From Microbacterium phyllosphaerae (lineage in GTDB: Bacteria > Actinomycetota > Actinomycetes > Actinomycetales > Microbacteriaceae), in contig NZ_JAGIOA010000001.1 in the NCBI RefSeq assembly GCF_017876435.1, positions 558,001-622,000 on the forward strand: DNA of 64,000 nt. The letters are read 5' to 3'. Below the pieces are notes generated by a model, which was not told where the DNA came from, ran no database searches, and was given only the letters and a program-made list of their open reading frames with translations. How positions within the stretch are numbered: the first letter of the stretch is position 1; each line of letters begins with the position of its first letter. A program made the translations under genes and the position numbers. This document shows, piece by piece, positions 56,877-64,000 of the stretch.

Positions 56877-57866
56877 TCAGAACCCTTCGGGATCCCGGGG
56901 TGTGTACGCGGCCTCGAGCGCCGCCAACTCGGAGTCCTCGAGACGGATGCTGACAGAGGCCACCGCATCGTCGATGTGGCCCGCCCTGGTCGCGCCGACG
57001 ATCGGAGCGGTGACCGCGGACTGCTGAGCGACCCACGCGAGGGCGACCTGCGCGCGGGAGACGCCGCGCGCCTCGGCGACGCGGGCGACCGCCTCGACGA
57101 TGGCGCGATTCGACTCCTCCTCGCGCCGGTAGAGCGTCGCGCCGAAGGCATCCGTCGCCGTCCGCGCGGTCTTCTCATCCCAGTCCCGCGTGAGCTTTCC
57201 GCGGGCCAGTGGCGACCACGCCAGCACGCCCACGCCCGAGTCGAGGCAGAGCGGATGCATCTCCCGTTCCTCCTCGCGCTGCAGCAGGTTGTACTGGTCC
57301 TGCATCGAGACGAACGGCGTCCACCCGTTCTGCGCGGCTGTGTGCTGGGCCTTCGCGAACTGCCACGCCCACATCGACGAGGCGCCGATGTAGCGAGCCT
57401 TGCCCGAGCGCACCACGTCGTTCAGGGCCTCCATGGTCTCCTCGATCGGCGTCTGCGGATCCCACCGGTGGATCTGGTACAGGTCGACGTGGTCGGTCTC
57501 CAGACGTCGCAGGCTCGCATCGATGCCCGACAGGATGTGCGCACGACTGAGTCCGGCCTGGTTCGCGCCCGGACCCATGCGCCCGTGCACCTTGGTCGCG
57601 ATCACGATCTCGTCGCGGCGGGCGAAGTCGCCGAGCGCGCGGCCCACGAACTCCTCGCTCGTGCCGTCGGAGTACACGTCGGCGGTGTCGAAGGTGGTGA
57701 TCCCGGCCTCGAGCGCCTGCCTGATGAGAGGTCGACTGGTCTCCTCATCGAGCGACCACCCGTGCGCGCCTCTGTCGGGAGCGCCGAAGCTCATGCATCC
57801 GAGCACCACCTTCGAGATGCGGAGTCCTGACGAGCCGAGCCTCACGCTGTCTGCGGTGTCGAGCAT
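56877..57866 (-). CDS. Aldo/keto reductase
   Basis: A 329-residue (beta/alpha)8 NADPH oxidoreductase. The catalytic tetrad is visible as Asp and Tyr in FDTADVYSDGTSEE, Lys in IATKVHG and His in YQIHRWD. Substrate unknown; it is closest to the YajO/YhdN-like subgroup. It converges on the SIP gene with 18 bases between. Confidence 0.94.
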   Translation of the reverse strand: MLDTADSVRLGSSGLRISKVVLGCMSFGAPDRGAHGWSLDEETSRPLIRQALEAGITTFDTADVYSDGTSEEFVGRALGDFARRDEIVIATKVHGRMGPGANQAGLSRAHILSGIDASLRRLETDHVDLYQIHRWDPQTPIEETMEALNDVVRSGKARYIGASSMWAWQFAKAQHTAAQNGWTPFVSMQDQYNLLQREEEREMHPLCLDSGVGVLAWSPLARGKLTRDWDEKTARTATDAFGATLYRREEESNRAIVEAVARVAEARGVSRAQVALAWVAQQSAVTAPIVGATRAGHIDDAVASVSIRLEDSELAALEAAYTPRDPEGF

Positions 57867-57963
57867 CAGAGATCTCCCTCAGGTCGTGGTGTGAGATCGA
57901 TGCTCTCACGCTGAGCTGCTGACCGGCACGAAGCGGATCGCGGATGCGCAGAGCGGCCGCCGA

Positions 57964-58377
57964 TCAGAGGAACACCCTCAGGTACTCGCCGATCTTCTCG
58001 CCGTCCTCTTCGGGGGTCACCTCGACGCTGAGCCGGGCTCGGACGCCGTCGGTGCCGACTTCGATCGGCATCGCTCCGCATCCCATCATCGGTCCGTGGT
58101 CGACGCCGTCGATCACCAGGCAGATGCTGCCCATACCGGCCTGCGCACGCGCCTCGACGACGTAATAGGTGTGCCCTTCGGAGTCCTCACCGAGCAGACG
58201 AGCCGTGTCGGGGATCACGGTGTCGAGTTGGTCGGGACCGACGGATTCGGGCAGAGGCGCGGACTCACCGCTGGCGAGCACGTCGACGGTCGGAGCGTTC
58301 ACGCACCCGGCGAGGACCGCGATCGCTCCGAGGGCGAGAGCCCCGCACATCAGTGGACGGAGGTGGGTACGGTTCAT
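57964..58377 (-). CDS. Putative lipoprotein
   Basis: A 137-residue protein with a lipobox (AVLAGC) near residue 25 and two further cysteines (GSICLVIDG, MMGCGAMP). No domain recognised. ATG 58377 was chosen over GTG 58383 because TAACCT lies six bases upstream (leaderless). Confidence 0.78.
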   Translation of the reverse strand: MNRTHLRPLMCGALALGAIAVLAGCVNAPTVDVLASGESAPLPESVGPDQLDTVIPDTARLLGEDSEGHTYYVVEARAQAGMGSICLVIDGVDHGPMMGCGAMPIEVGTDGVRARLSVEVTPEEDGEKIGEYLRVFL

Positions 58378-58486
58378 GCCCACAGGTTAGACGCAGCAGA
58401 CTCGGATGCGTCGTGGACAGTCCGATGCGCTGCGGACATGTGCATGGTGAATGTCGGAAACGGAGGAGGCCGATGCTCGCCCGGGG

Positions 58487-58861
58487 CTACTCGGTGCCGG
58501 CAGCGGTGGTCGCTGCGCTCCTGGCCGCCAGTGCGCGCTCACGACCGCGCTTGCAGATCCAGGTCATGGCGTACGAGACGATGAGCGCGCCCACGATGTA
58601 GACCGTGACCCAGAGGCCGCCGTTCGGGTCGAGCGCGAACTGCACCGACTCGTCCGCCTGCGAGTTCTTGCGTCCGCCGCCCAGTACGAGGAACCAGAAG
58701 AGGCCGAAGAGCAGCGAGGCGATCGTCGCGAGCCAGGCGAAGAACCCTCCTGCGGAGTATCGGCGAAGCACGGTGAGGAGAACGGCGAGGAACAGCACGA
58801 GGATGTGTCCGCCGACGATGGCGAGGAATGCGGGATCGGCGGCAGCTGCGGCGAAGTCCAT
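58487..58861 (-). CDS. Membrane protein
   Basis: A 124-residue protein with three hydrophobic helices (about 12-32, 42-62, 82-100) and a basic tail CKRGRERALAARSA. No function recognised. Confidence 0.78.
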   Translation of the reverse strand: MDFAAAAADPAFLAIVGGHILVLFLAVLLTVLRRYSAGGFFAWLATIASLLFGLFWFLVLGGGRKNSQADESVQFALDPNGGLWVTVYIVGALIVSYAMTWICKRGRERALAARSAATTAAGTE

Positions 58862-58973
58862 GGGGAGCCTTTCGAGGGGTGACGTGTCGCGTGCGCCCGA
58901 GTCGGCTGCACGCCCTCCTCCTAAGACGAGAGGAAGGCGCGCAGTGTGACAGATCCGGTCACCGCGATTCCGG

Positions 58974-59294
58974 TCACCGCGCGATCAGCGTCTCCGAGGC
59001 CACCACGTCGCTCGTCATCGGGAGGGCGCCGAGGATGCGAGGGCGTCCGTCGACCCACTCGACGACGATTCCCTCCGCGGCCAGGGCCTCGGGGCTGATC
59101 GCGATGTCGAGCAGCGGCAGGGCGAGGTCGCTGTAGCGGGCGGCGATCACGGCATCCAGGTCGTCTGCGGTGGTTGCGTGGATGAAGCCGGCGTCATCGA
59201 CGTGCACGCCCCGGGTCGCGACGGAGTACTCGCCGAACGCTCGGCTCATCTCCCAGTCATCCTGGATGGCGATGTGGTGGATGAGGTCGGTCAC
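58974..59294 (-). CDS. DUF952 domain protein
   Basis: A 106-residue protein with the DUF952 hallmark of an early IHHIA and FIHATTADDLDAVIAARY. GTG 59294 has AGGAG five bases upstream. Divergent from the TetR gene. The biochemical role is unknown. Confidence 0.85.
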   Translation of the reverse strand: MTDLIHHIAIQDDWEMSRAFGEYSVATRGVHVDDAGFIHATTADDLDAVIAARYSDLALPLLDIAISPEALAAEGIVVEWVDGRPRILGALPMTSDVVASETLIAR

Positions 59295-59321
59295 GATGAC
59301 TCCTTTAATGAAACGGTTGCG

Positions 59322-59335
59322 TAGCATTATTGCTA
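59322..59335. promoter_or_regulatory. Operator-like palindrome between DUF952 and TetR genes
   Basis: TAGCA-TTAT-TGCTA inverted repeat in the 51-base divergent gap, overlapping the TAGAGT -10 hexamer of the TetR gene. A likely autoregulatory TetR site. Confidence 0.6.
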
Positions 59336-59345
59336 GAGTAACCCT

Positions 59346-59912
59346 ATGACGGGAAAACGTGGACGGCCCTCCGCAGCCGAATCGCTCGCTCGGGACGAAC
59401 GCGTGGTCGACGTCGTGATCGCCCTCCTCACCGGTGAGGGGTTCGAGGCGCTGACGTTCGATCGTGTCGCCGCGGAGGCTCACGTCGCGAAGCGAACCCT
59501 CTACGGAGTGTTCGGCGACCGCGCGGGCCTCGTGCGAGCGGCGATTCTGAGACAGCATGCCTACCTCGACCACGCGGAGGAGGAGTCGGCTGATCTGCGG
59601 TCGGCATCCCGAGCGATCCTGGTGCATCTGCTCGGTGACGAAGCCGTCGGCATCCACCGCGCGATAATCTCCGCCGCAGTCCTGCATCCACCCCTCGCTC
59701 TGGAGTTCTACGACGAGGGGCCCGCTCGCGCGCAGGGGTTCCTCGCGTCCCACCTCACCCCGGATGCCCCGGTGTCGCCGGATCTGCTCTTCACCGCCCT
59801 CCTCGGCGAACCGCACCGTCGACGACTCCTGGGGCTTGCCGGGCCCCCGACTCCAGGCGAGATCGACGCGCACGTCGACGTCGTGCTGCGCACATTCGGG
59901 CTCTCGAGCTGA
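59346..59912 (+). CDS. TetR family transcriptional regulator
   Basis: A 188-residue regulator with an N-terminal TetR HTH (GFEALTFDRVAAEAHVAKRT, LYGVFGDRAGLV) and a helical C-terminal ligand domain. TAGAGT is six bases before the ATG. It probably controls the divergent DUF952 gene and itself. Confidence 0.93.
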   Translation: MTGKRGRPSAAESLARDERVVDVVIALLTGEGFEALTFDRVAAEAHVAKRTLYGVFGDRAGLVRAAILRQHAYLDHAEEESADLRSASRAILVHLLGDEAVGIHRAIISAAVLHPPLALEFYDEGPARAQGFLASHLTPDAPVSPDLLFTALLGEPHRRRLLGLAGPPTPGEIDAHVDVVLRTFGLSS

Positions 59913-60027
59913 CCACCGCGGGCGCAGGGCGGGAATCCTCCTCGCCCTGAACCGAGCTGTCAACCGCCCTGCGCTCGCCGCAGCTCGCGCGGATCATGGG
60001 TCTACGCACGAATCAGAGGAGGGCACC

Positions 60028-60264
60028 ATGTCGAACATCGACGCTTTCGCCAACAGCTTCCCGCCGAACATGCCGGGAATTCCCCCGGTCGACGACTTCA
60101 CCGACGGCACGTTCCCCACCGACACCGAGCAGCCGGAGACTCAGGGCGAGGATGCTCTCGAGGCCGAGCTCGGCGACGACGGCCAGGGCGATATCGACAC
60201 CGAGGACGACTCGGCCGCTGTCGACGGAGATGCGCCGCGCGACCTCCGCGACGGCAGCGAATGA
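60028..60264 (+). CDS. Small acidic hypothetical protein
   Basis: A 78-residue protein, very rich in Asp/Glu/Gly, starting MSNIDAFANSFPPNMPG. AGGAGGG precedes the ATG. It is coupled (ATGA) to the next, similarly acidic gene. Probably disordered. Confidence 0.7.
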   Translation: MSNIDAFANSFPPNMPGIPPVDDFTDGTFPTDTEQPETQGEDALEAELGDDGQGDIDTEDDSAAVDGDAPRDLRDGSE

Positions 60265-60521
60265 GCGGCACCGAGAACGCCCGTGATGACTCGGTCGCGC
60301 CTGACGCGGCCTCGCCCTCTGCGGAGGGAGTCGCGGCACTGATCGAGGAGCGCGACGGTGACGACCCCGGGCAGGTGACCGAGACGCCTGCGGGCGGGGC
60401 CGGTGCCGACTCCGGCGGATCCGGTGCGGTGCGCGTCGATCCGTCGTCGGAGTCATCCGTTCCTGACGAGTCGGTGCACAACGACGAACCGGGCGTGGGC
60501 ACGCGTCGCTCGGACGACTGA
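60261..60521 (+). CDS. Small acidic hypothetical protein
   Basis: An 86-residue, low-complexity acidic protein (MSGTENARDDSVAPDAA) overlapping the previous gene by four bases. No motif recognised; probably disordered. Confidence 0.6.
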   Translation: MSGTENARDDSVAPDAASPSAEGVAALIEERDGDDPGQVTETPAGGAGADSGGSGAVRVDPSSESSVPDESVHNDEPGVGTRRSDD

Positions 60522-60573
60522 CGGGGTCTCGCTGCGACAATCGTGGATCCGGCCGCGCCCGCCGATCTTGCCG

Positions 60574-60660
60574 CGCCTGCGGAGGAGAACTGCGCTTCGG
60601 GAGGAGCGGATGCGAGAATTTCTCCTCCCGGGGCGCAGTTCTCCTCCCGGGGCGCAGGCG
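60574..60660. repeat. Palindromic GGAGGAG repeat element, copy 2
   Basis: A left arm (60574-60595, ending GGAGGAGAACTGCGC) and a right arm at 60633-60660 are inverse complements apart from a six-base insertion. GGGAGGAG and TCTCCTCCC lie inside. Related to copy 1 at 47218-47292. It could fold into a long hairpin and also end transcription of the acidic-protein genes. Confidence 0.65.
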
Positions 60661-60715
60661 TCCCGCGGGAGTGCTGCCCTTTCGAAGCGCCAGACGGGAG
60701 TCGTAGGCTTCTGCG

Positions 60716-61126
60716 GTGAGCGATGCACTGGATGACGGACCCTTCTTCCACGGCACCAAGGCAGACCTGCGACCGGGTGACCTGCTGACGGCGGGGTTCC
60801 CCTCGAACTACCGCCCCGAGATCGTGATGAACCACATCTACTTCACGGCGGCGGCCGACGGTGCCGGTCTGGCCGCCGAGCTCGCGCCCGGTGACAGGGA
60901 GCCTCGGGTCTACGAGGTCGAGGTGACCGGCGAGTTCGAGAACGATCCGAACGTCACCGACAAGAAGTTCCCGGGCAATCCGACCCGCTCGTACCGCAGC
61001 AGCGCTCCGTTGCGAGTGGTCCGCGAGGTGCACGACTGGACGCGACTGGCGCCGGAGGCGCTCGCCACGTGGCGGGAACGGCTCGCAGCCATCCGCGACG
61101 ACGAGCGCGGCGAGATCATCAACTGA
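60716..61126 (+). CDS. arr: NAD(+)-rifampin ADP-ribosyltransferase
   Basis: A 136-residue protein of the Arr family, which inactivates rifampin by ADP-ribosylation. The N-terminal FFHGTKADLRPGDLL, IYFTAAADGAGLAAELA and the C-terminal half with NPTRSYRSSAPLRV are characteristic. GTG 60716 has TAGGCT six bases upstream. It lies alone, without other resistance or mobility genes. Confidence 0.93.
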   Translation: MSDALDDGPFFHGTKADLRPGDLLTAGFPSNYRPEIVMNHIYFTAAADGAGLAAELAPGDREPRVYEVEVTGEFENDPNVTDKKFPGNPTRSYRSSAPLRVVREVHDWTRLAPEALATWRERLAAIRDDERGEIIN

Positions 61127-61127
61127 G

Positions 61128-61889
61128 TCAGCGACGCACGCTGCGCCGGGAGAGAACTCCGAGTGCGCGGTCGATCGCGACGAACACCAGACCGACGACG
61201 ACGAGCGCCAGCGTCAGCGCCACGACCCACTGGGCGACGCCGCTGACTCCGAGGGCGTCGACGTCCATGAACGGGTACGGGTACTTCTGACCGGGAGTGA
61301 ACTCACCGCCGAGCGACCCGTAGACGAAGGCCCACACCAGGTATGCGTAGGGGATGAGCGTCCACAGCAGCGGGTCGATCCACCGGAACGACCCCTTGGG
61401 CACGAACACCAGCCAGTCCACGATCATCAGCAGAGGAGTGATGATGTGGATGAGGTTGTCGGTCAGCGAGAAGATGTCGGAGTCGCCGTCGGCGAACCTC
61501 GTCGGCACCAGGACGACGAGGTAGATGAGCATCGTGACGGTGATCGCCATCATCACCGCGCCGCTGCCCCTCGCACTCGGCGTCGACGTGCCTCGCGGTC
61601 CCGTCTGTCGGAGATCCCGAGCGGTACGGACGATGAGCAGGATCATCCACACGAGACAGAGCAGGTTGCTCACCATCGTGTAGAACAGCAGCGTCGTCCA
61701 GTTCGGAGCACCGGTCAGGACGTCGGAGTGCCGGATCACGCCGGTGAGGATGACCGCCAGAGCGAGCATGCGGTAGACCAGCGCGACCGGTCGGGAGTTC
61801 AGCGCAGCGTGAGCGTACAGAGATGTGCGGGCGGGCTCGGGATCCGGGAGGGCGGAAGCCGCGGACGGGGATACAGCGGCTTTCGACAT
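61128..61889 (-). CDS. Pr6Pr family membrane protein (paralogue)
   Basis: A 253-residue polytopic protein with the same motifs as the 54962-55642 gene: LLFYTMVSNLLC, IITPLLMIVDWLVF and YPYPFMDV. N-terminal 30 residues are extra. TAGCCT six bases before the ATG. Function unknown. Confidence 0.87.
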   Translation of the reverse strand: MSKAAVSPSAASALPDPEPARTSLYAHAALNSRPVALVYRMLALAVILTGVIRHSDVLTGAPNWTTLLFYTMVSNLLCLVWMILLIVRTARDLRQTGPRGTSTPSARGSGAVMMAITVTMLIYLVVLVPTRFADGDSDIFSLTDNLIHIITPLLMIVDWLVFVPKGSFRWIDPLLWTLIPYAYLVWAFVYGSLGGEFTPGQKYPYPFMDVDALGVSGVAQWVVALTLALVVVGLVFVAIDRALGVLSRRSVRR

Positions 61890-61929
61890 ACTTCGAGGCT
61901 ACGCGTCCTGAGCCGGCATCCGCACCGGA

Positions 61930-62883
61930 TCAGCGACGTACAGGATCGGAATCCCGGTCTGCGAAGCGCTCGAGCTCGCGTCGGGTCGGTGCCGCCTCCC
62001 AGTCGCCGGGCACGAGGCAGGCCATGGCGCCGCAGGCGTTCGCGCGGTGCAGGGTCGCATCCACGTCGAGTCCCTCGAGGAACGCGCTGAGATACCCGCT
62101 GACGAAGGCATCTCCCGCGCCGACCGTGTCGACCGGCTCGATCGGGAATCCACCTGCTTCGACGAGGGAGTCCGCCGTGATCACGGCGGCGCCCGCAGGG
62201 CCGAGCTTCACGACGGTCGTCGCGCACCCGGCATCGCGCAGCCGCGCCGCGGCGACCGCGACGGAGGTCGCCGAGTACAGGATTGCGAACTCCTCTTCGC
62301 CGCCGAACACGATGTCGGAGCGTTCGGCGAGCTCACGCAGCACCGGGCCGGCGGCCTCGGGCGATGCGAGTGCGGAGCGGTAGTTGATGTCGAAGGTCAC
62401 GATCGCACCGGATGCTCGCGCGCGGTCGATCGCCGCGTGCACGGCATCCCGAGCGGTGTCGGAGAGCAGGGGAGTGATCCCGGTGATGTGCAGCAGCGAT
62501 GCCCGTTCGATCCAGCCGTCGGGGAGATCCTCGGGGCGCAGGCGGGATCCCGCAGACCCGGCACGGTAGTAGTGCACGGCCGTGGAGGATGCCGACGGGC
62601 GCTCCTTGACCATCAGGCCGGTGCGCGCCTCTGCGTCGATCACGGCATGCACCTGCACGCCGTCTGCGCGGATCTCACGGGCCACGCGCTCGCCGAGAGA
62701 GTCGTCGCCGACGCGTCCGAGCCACGACACCGCCACACCGAGCCGCGCGAGACCGATCGCGACGTTGCTCTCGGCGCCGCCGATGCCGAATGCCATCGCG
62801 TTCGCGTGCCGCAACGAGCCGATCTCGGTCGTACGCACGAGCGCCATGGTCTCGCCGAGTGTGACGACAGACGGCGAGGTCAC
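61930..62883 (-). CDS. PfkB family sugar kinase, probable 2-dehydro-3-deoxygluconate kinase
   Basis: A 317-residue ribokinase-fold kinase with GGAESNVAIGLARLG near the N-terminus and the PfkB signature DTVGAGDAFVSGYLSA. The adjacent KDPG aldolase and mannonate dehydratase genes make 2-dehydro-3-deoxygluconate the likely substrate. GTG 62883 overlaps the aldolase gene by four bases. Confidence 0.87.
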   Translation of the reverse strand: MTSPSVVTLGETMALVRTTEIGSLRHANAMAFGIGGAESNVAIGLARLGVAVSWLGRVGDDSLGERVAREIRADGVQVHAVIDAEARTGLMVKERPSASSTAVHYYRAGSAGSRLRPEDLPDGWIERASLLHITGITPLLSDTARDAVHAAIDRARASGAIVTFDINYRSALASPEAAGPVLRELAERSDIVFGGEEEFAILYSATSVAVAAARLRDAGCATTVVKLGPAGAAVITADSLVEAGGFPIEPVDTVGAGDAFVSGYLSAFLEGLDVDATLHRANACGAMACLVPGDWEAAPTRRELERFADRDSDPVRR

Positions 62884-63533
62884 GCGGACTCCCGCGCGCA
62901 GACCTCGACGAACGACCGAGCCCGCTCGCGCAGGGCCTGCAGATCGCCGCCGGCGAAGGCGTCGCCGAGCAGCGGCCCGCCGACGCTCACGGCGACCGCC
63001 CCGGCACGCAGCCACGCTTCTGCCCCCGCCAGATCGACGCCACCTGAGGGCACCGCGACGATGTCGGGGAACGGGCCGCGCAGATCCTTGAGGTACGCGG
63101 GACCCACTTGTCCTGCCGGGAACACCTTCACCGCAGAGGCGCCCGCAGACCACGAGGCGAACAGCTCGGTCGGCGTCAGTCCGCCCGGGACGATCGGCAC
63201 ACCGGCGTCCGTCGCCTGCGTGACGAAGTCGGTCGACGTGATCGGGGTCACGATGTAGCCCGCACCCACCTCGATCGCCCGTGTCAGGTCTTCTGTGTTC
63301 GTGACGGTGCCGATGCCGAGGTCGATCGCCTCACCGAAGCGCGCGAGCAGGTTCGGGAAGTGCTCGAACGTGCCGGGGGTGGTCAGCGTCAGCTCGACGC
63401 TGCGGATGCCGGCATCCACCAGCATGTCGAGCACGGCGTCATAGTCCTCGGCCCGCTTCGCGCGGGCCACGACGATCAGACGCGAGTCGACCGTGCGCTG
63501 CGACAGCGGGACCCGGCTGACCTCACCAGTCAT
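62880..63533 (-). CDS. KDPG/KHG aldolase
   Basis: A 217-residue class I aldolase that cleaves 2-dehydro-3-deoxy-6-phosphogluconate to pyruvate and glyceraldehyde 3-phosphate. The Schiff-base Lys is in ASAVKVFPAGQVGP, and Glu in RSVELTLTTPG. It overlaps the upstream ManD gene by 11 bases and the downstream kinase by four. Confidence 0.92.
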   Translation of the reverse strand: MTGEVSRVPLSQRTVDSRLIVVARAKRAEDYDAVLDMLVDAGIRSVELTLTTPGTFEHFPNLLARFGEAIDLGIGTVTNTEDLTRAIEVGAGYIVTPITSTDFVTQATDAGVPIVPGGLTPTELFASWSAGASAVKVFPAGQVGPAYLKDLRGPFPDIVAVPSGGVDLAGAEAWLRAGAVAVSVGGPLLGDAFAGGDLQALRERARSFVEVCARESA

Positions 63534-64000
63534 GGACGGTCCCGTCGAGCAGACGGTTCACCGGCAGGTAGGCCTTGGTGTATTCGTGGCCGGCCGCGGC
63601 ATCCTCATCGAGATCGACACCGAGCCCGGGCTTGTCGCCGGGGTGCAGGAAGCCCTTGTCGAACGTGAACGAGGTCTGGAACACCTCGAGCGTCTGCTCG
63701 TTGTGGGGCATGTACTCCTGGATGCCGAAGTTGTGGATCGCGAGGTCGAGGTGCAGCGCCGCGGCCATGCCGACGGGCGAGATGTCGGTCGGGCCGTGGA
63801 TGCCCGACTTGATGCCGTAGATCGCGGCGAAGTCGAGCAGCTTCTTCATGGCCGTGATGCCACCGGTGTGGGTGACCGCCGAGCGCACGTAGTCGATCAG
63901 ACGCTCGGTGATGAGGGTCTGGTAGTCGAAGACCGAGTTGAACACCTCGCCGATCGCGAGCGGCGTCGTCGAGTGCTGGCGCACCAGGCGCAGCGCGGTC
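63523..64000 (-). CDS. Mannonate dehydratase (ManD/RspA, enolase superfamily), C-terminal part
   Basis: The last ~159 residues of an enolase-superfamily dehydratase: TTPLAIGEVFNSVFDY, VTHTGGITAMKKLLDFAA, HGPTDISPVGMAAALH, and the ending LLDGTVHDW typical of ManD. It would dehydrate D-mannonate to 2-dehydro-3-deoxygluconate. The N-terminus is outside the window. Confidence 0.9.
   Translation of the reverse strand, partial: TALRLVRQHSTTPLAIGEVFNSVFDYQTLITERLIDYVRSAVTHTGGITAMKKLLDFAAIYGIKSGIHGPTDISPVGMAAALHLDLAIHNFGIQEYMPHNEQTLEVFQTSFTFDKGFLHPGDKPGLGVDLDEDAAAGHEYTKAYLPVNRLLDGTVHDW

Overview
The window is high-GC actinobacterial chromosome carrying the replication origin. It has the order parB-parA-parS-rsmG-jag-yidC-yidD-rnpA-rpmH / dnaA-oriC-dnaN-recF-dciA-gyrB-gyrA-DUF3566. 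It also has the fhaA-fhaB-pstP-rodA-pbpA-pknA-pknB cluster, crgA, a class E sortase and many genes that look leaderless. Together these point to Microbacteriaceae, probably Microbacterium or a close relative; this is inferred from gene content and order, not from a search.

Layout. 1-3.7 kb: partial hypothetical gene, sugar transporter, parB and parA on the minus strand. 3.7-7.4 kb: a gene-poor interval with ten parS sites, two inverted hexanucleotide arrays and other low-complexity repeats; its only convincing gene is a small P-loop nucleotide kinase-like ATPase bracketed by parS sites. 7.4-10.5 kb: minus-strand rsmG-jag-yidC-yidD-rnpA-rpmH. 10.5-12.7 kb: dnaA and the DnaA-box region upstream of dnaN. 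12.7-23.5 kb: plus-strand replication genes. Between dnaN and recF sit a cohesin-like surface protein with an LAXTG sorting signal and a secreted dockerin-amidase. 23.6-36.1 kb: accessory metabolism, a two-component system, tRNA-Ile and tRNA-Ala, then ppiA and rhomboid. 36.2-47.0 kb: crgA, sortase E, a pabA/trpG-like gene, and the Ser/Thr kinase and cell-wall elongation cluster on the minus strand. 47.4-51.7 kb: tRNA-Leu followed by a more accessory stretch (possibly frameshifted secreted protein, ECF sigma factor with a membrane partner, AraC-type HTH, HipBA). 51.7-64 kb: small membrane proteins and regulators, an LCP protein, redox enzymes, rifampin ADP-ribosyltransferase, and a hexuronate (ManD-KDG kinase-KDPG aldolase) operon running off the right edge.

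How it works together. ParA, ParB and the dense parS field form the chromosome segregation centromere beside oriC; one parS lies inside the start of parA. DnaA boxes flank dnaA and fill the dnaA-dnaN spacer. Two intergenic places about 16 and 24 kb away (28.2 and 36.1 kb) carry exact copies of short oriC segments. The cohesin/dockerin pair plus the class E sortase suggests a cell-surface docking system: scaffold anchored by sortase, enzyme secreted and docked. This is the most unusual inferred system in the window. The kinase cluster couples PASTA-type kinases, their phosphatase and FHA adaptors to peptidoglycan synthesis.

Limits: no database search was possible. Family names rest on recognisable motifs and gene order, and most accessory genes remain of unknown function.
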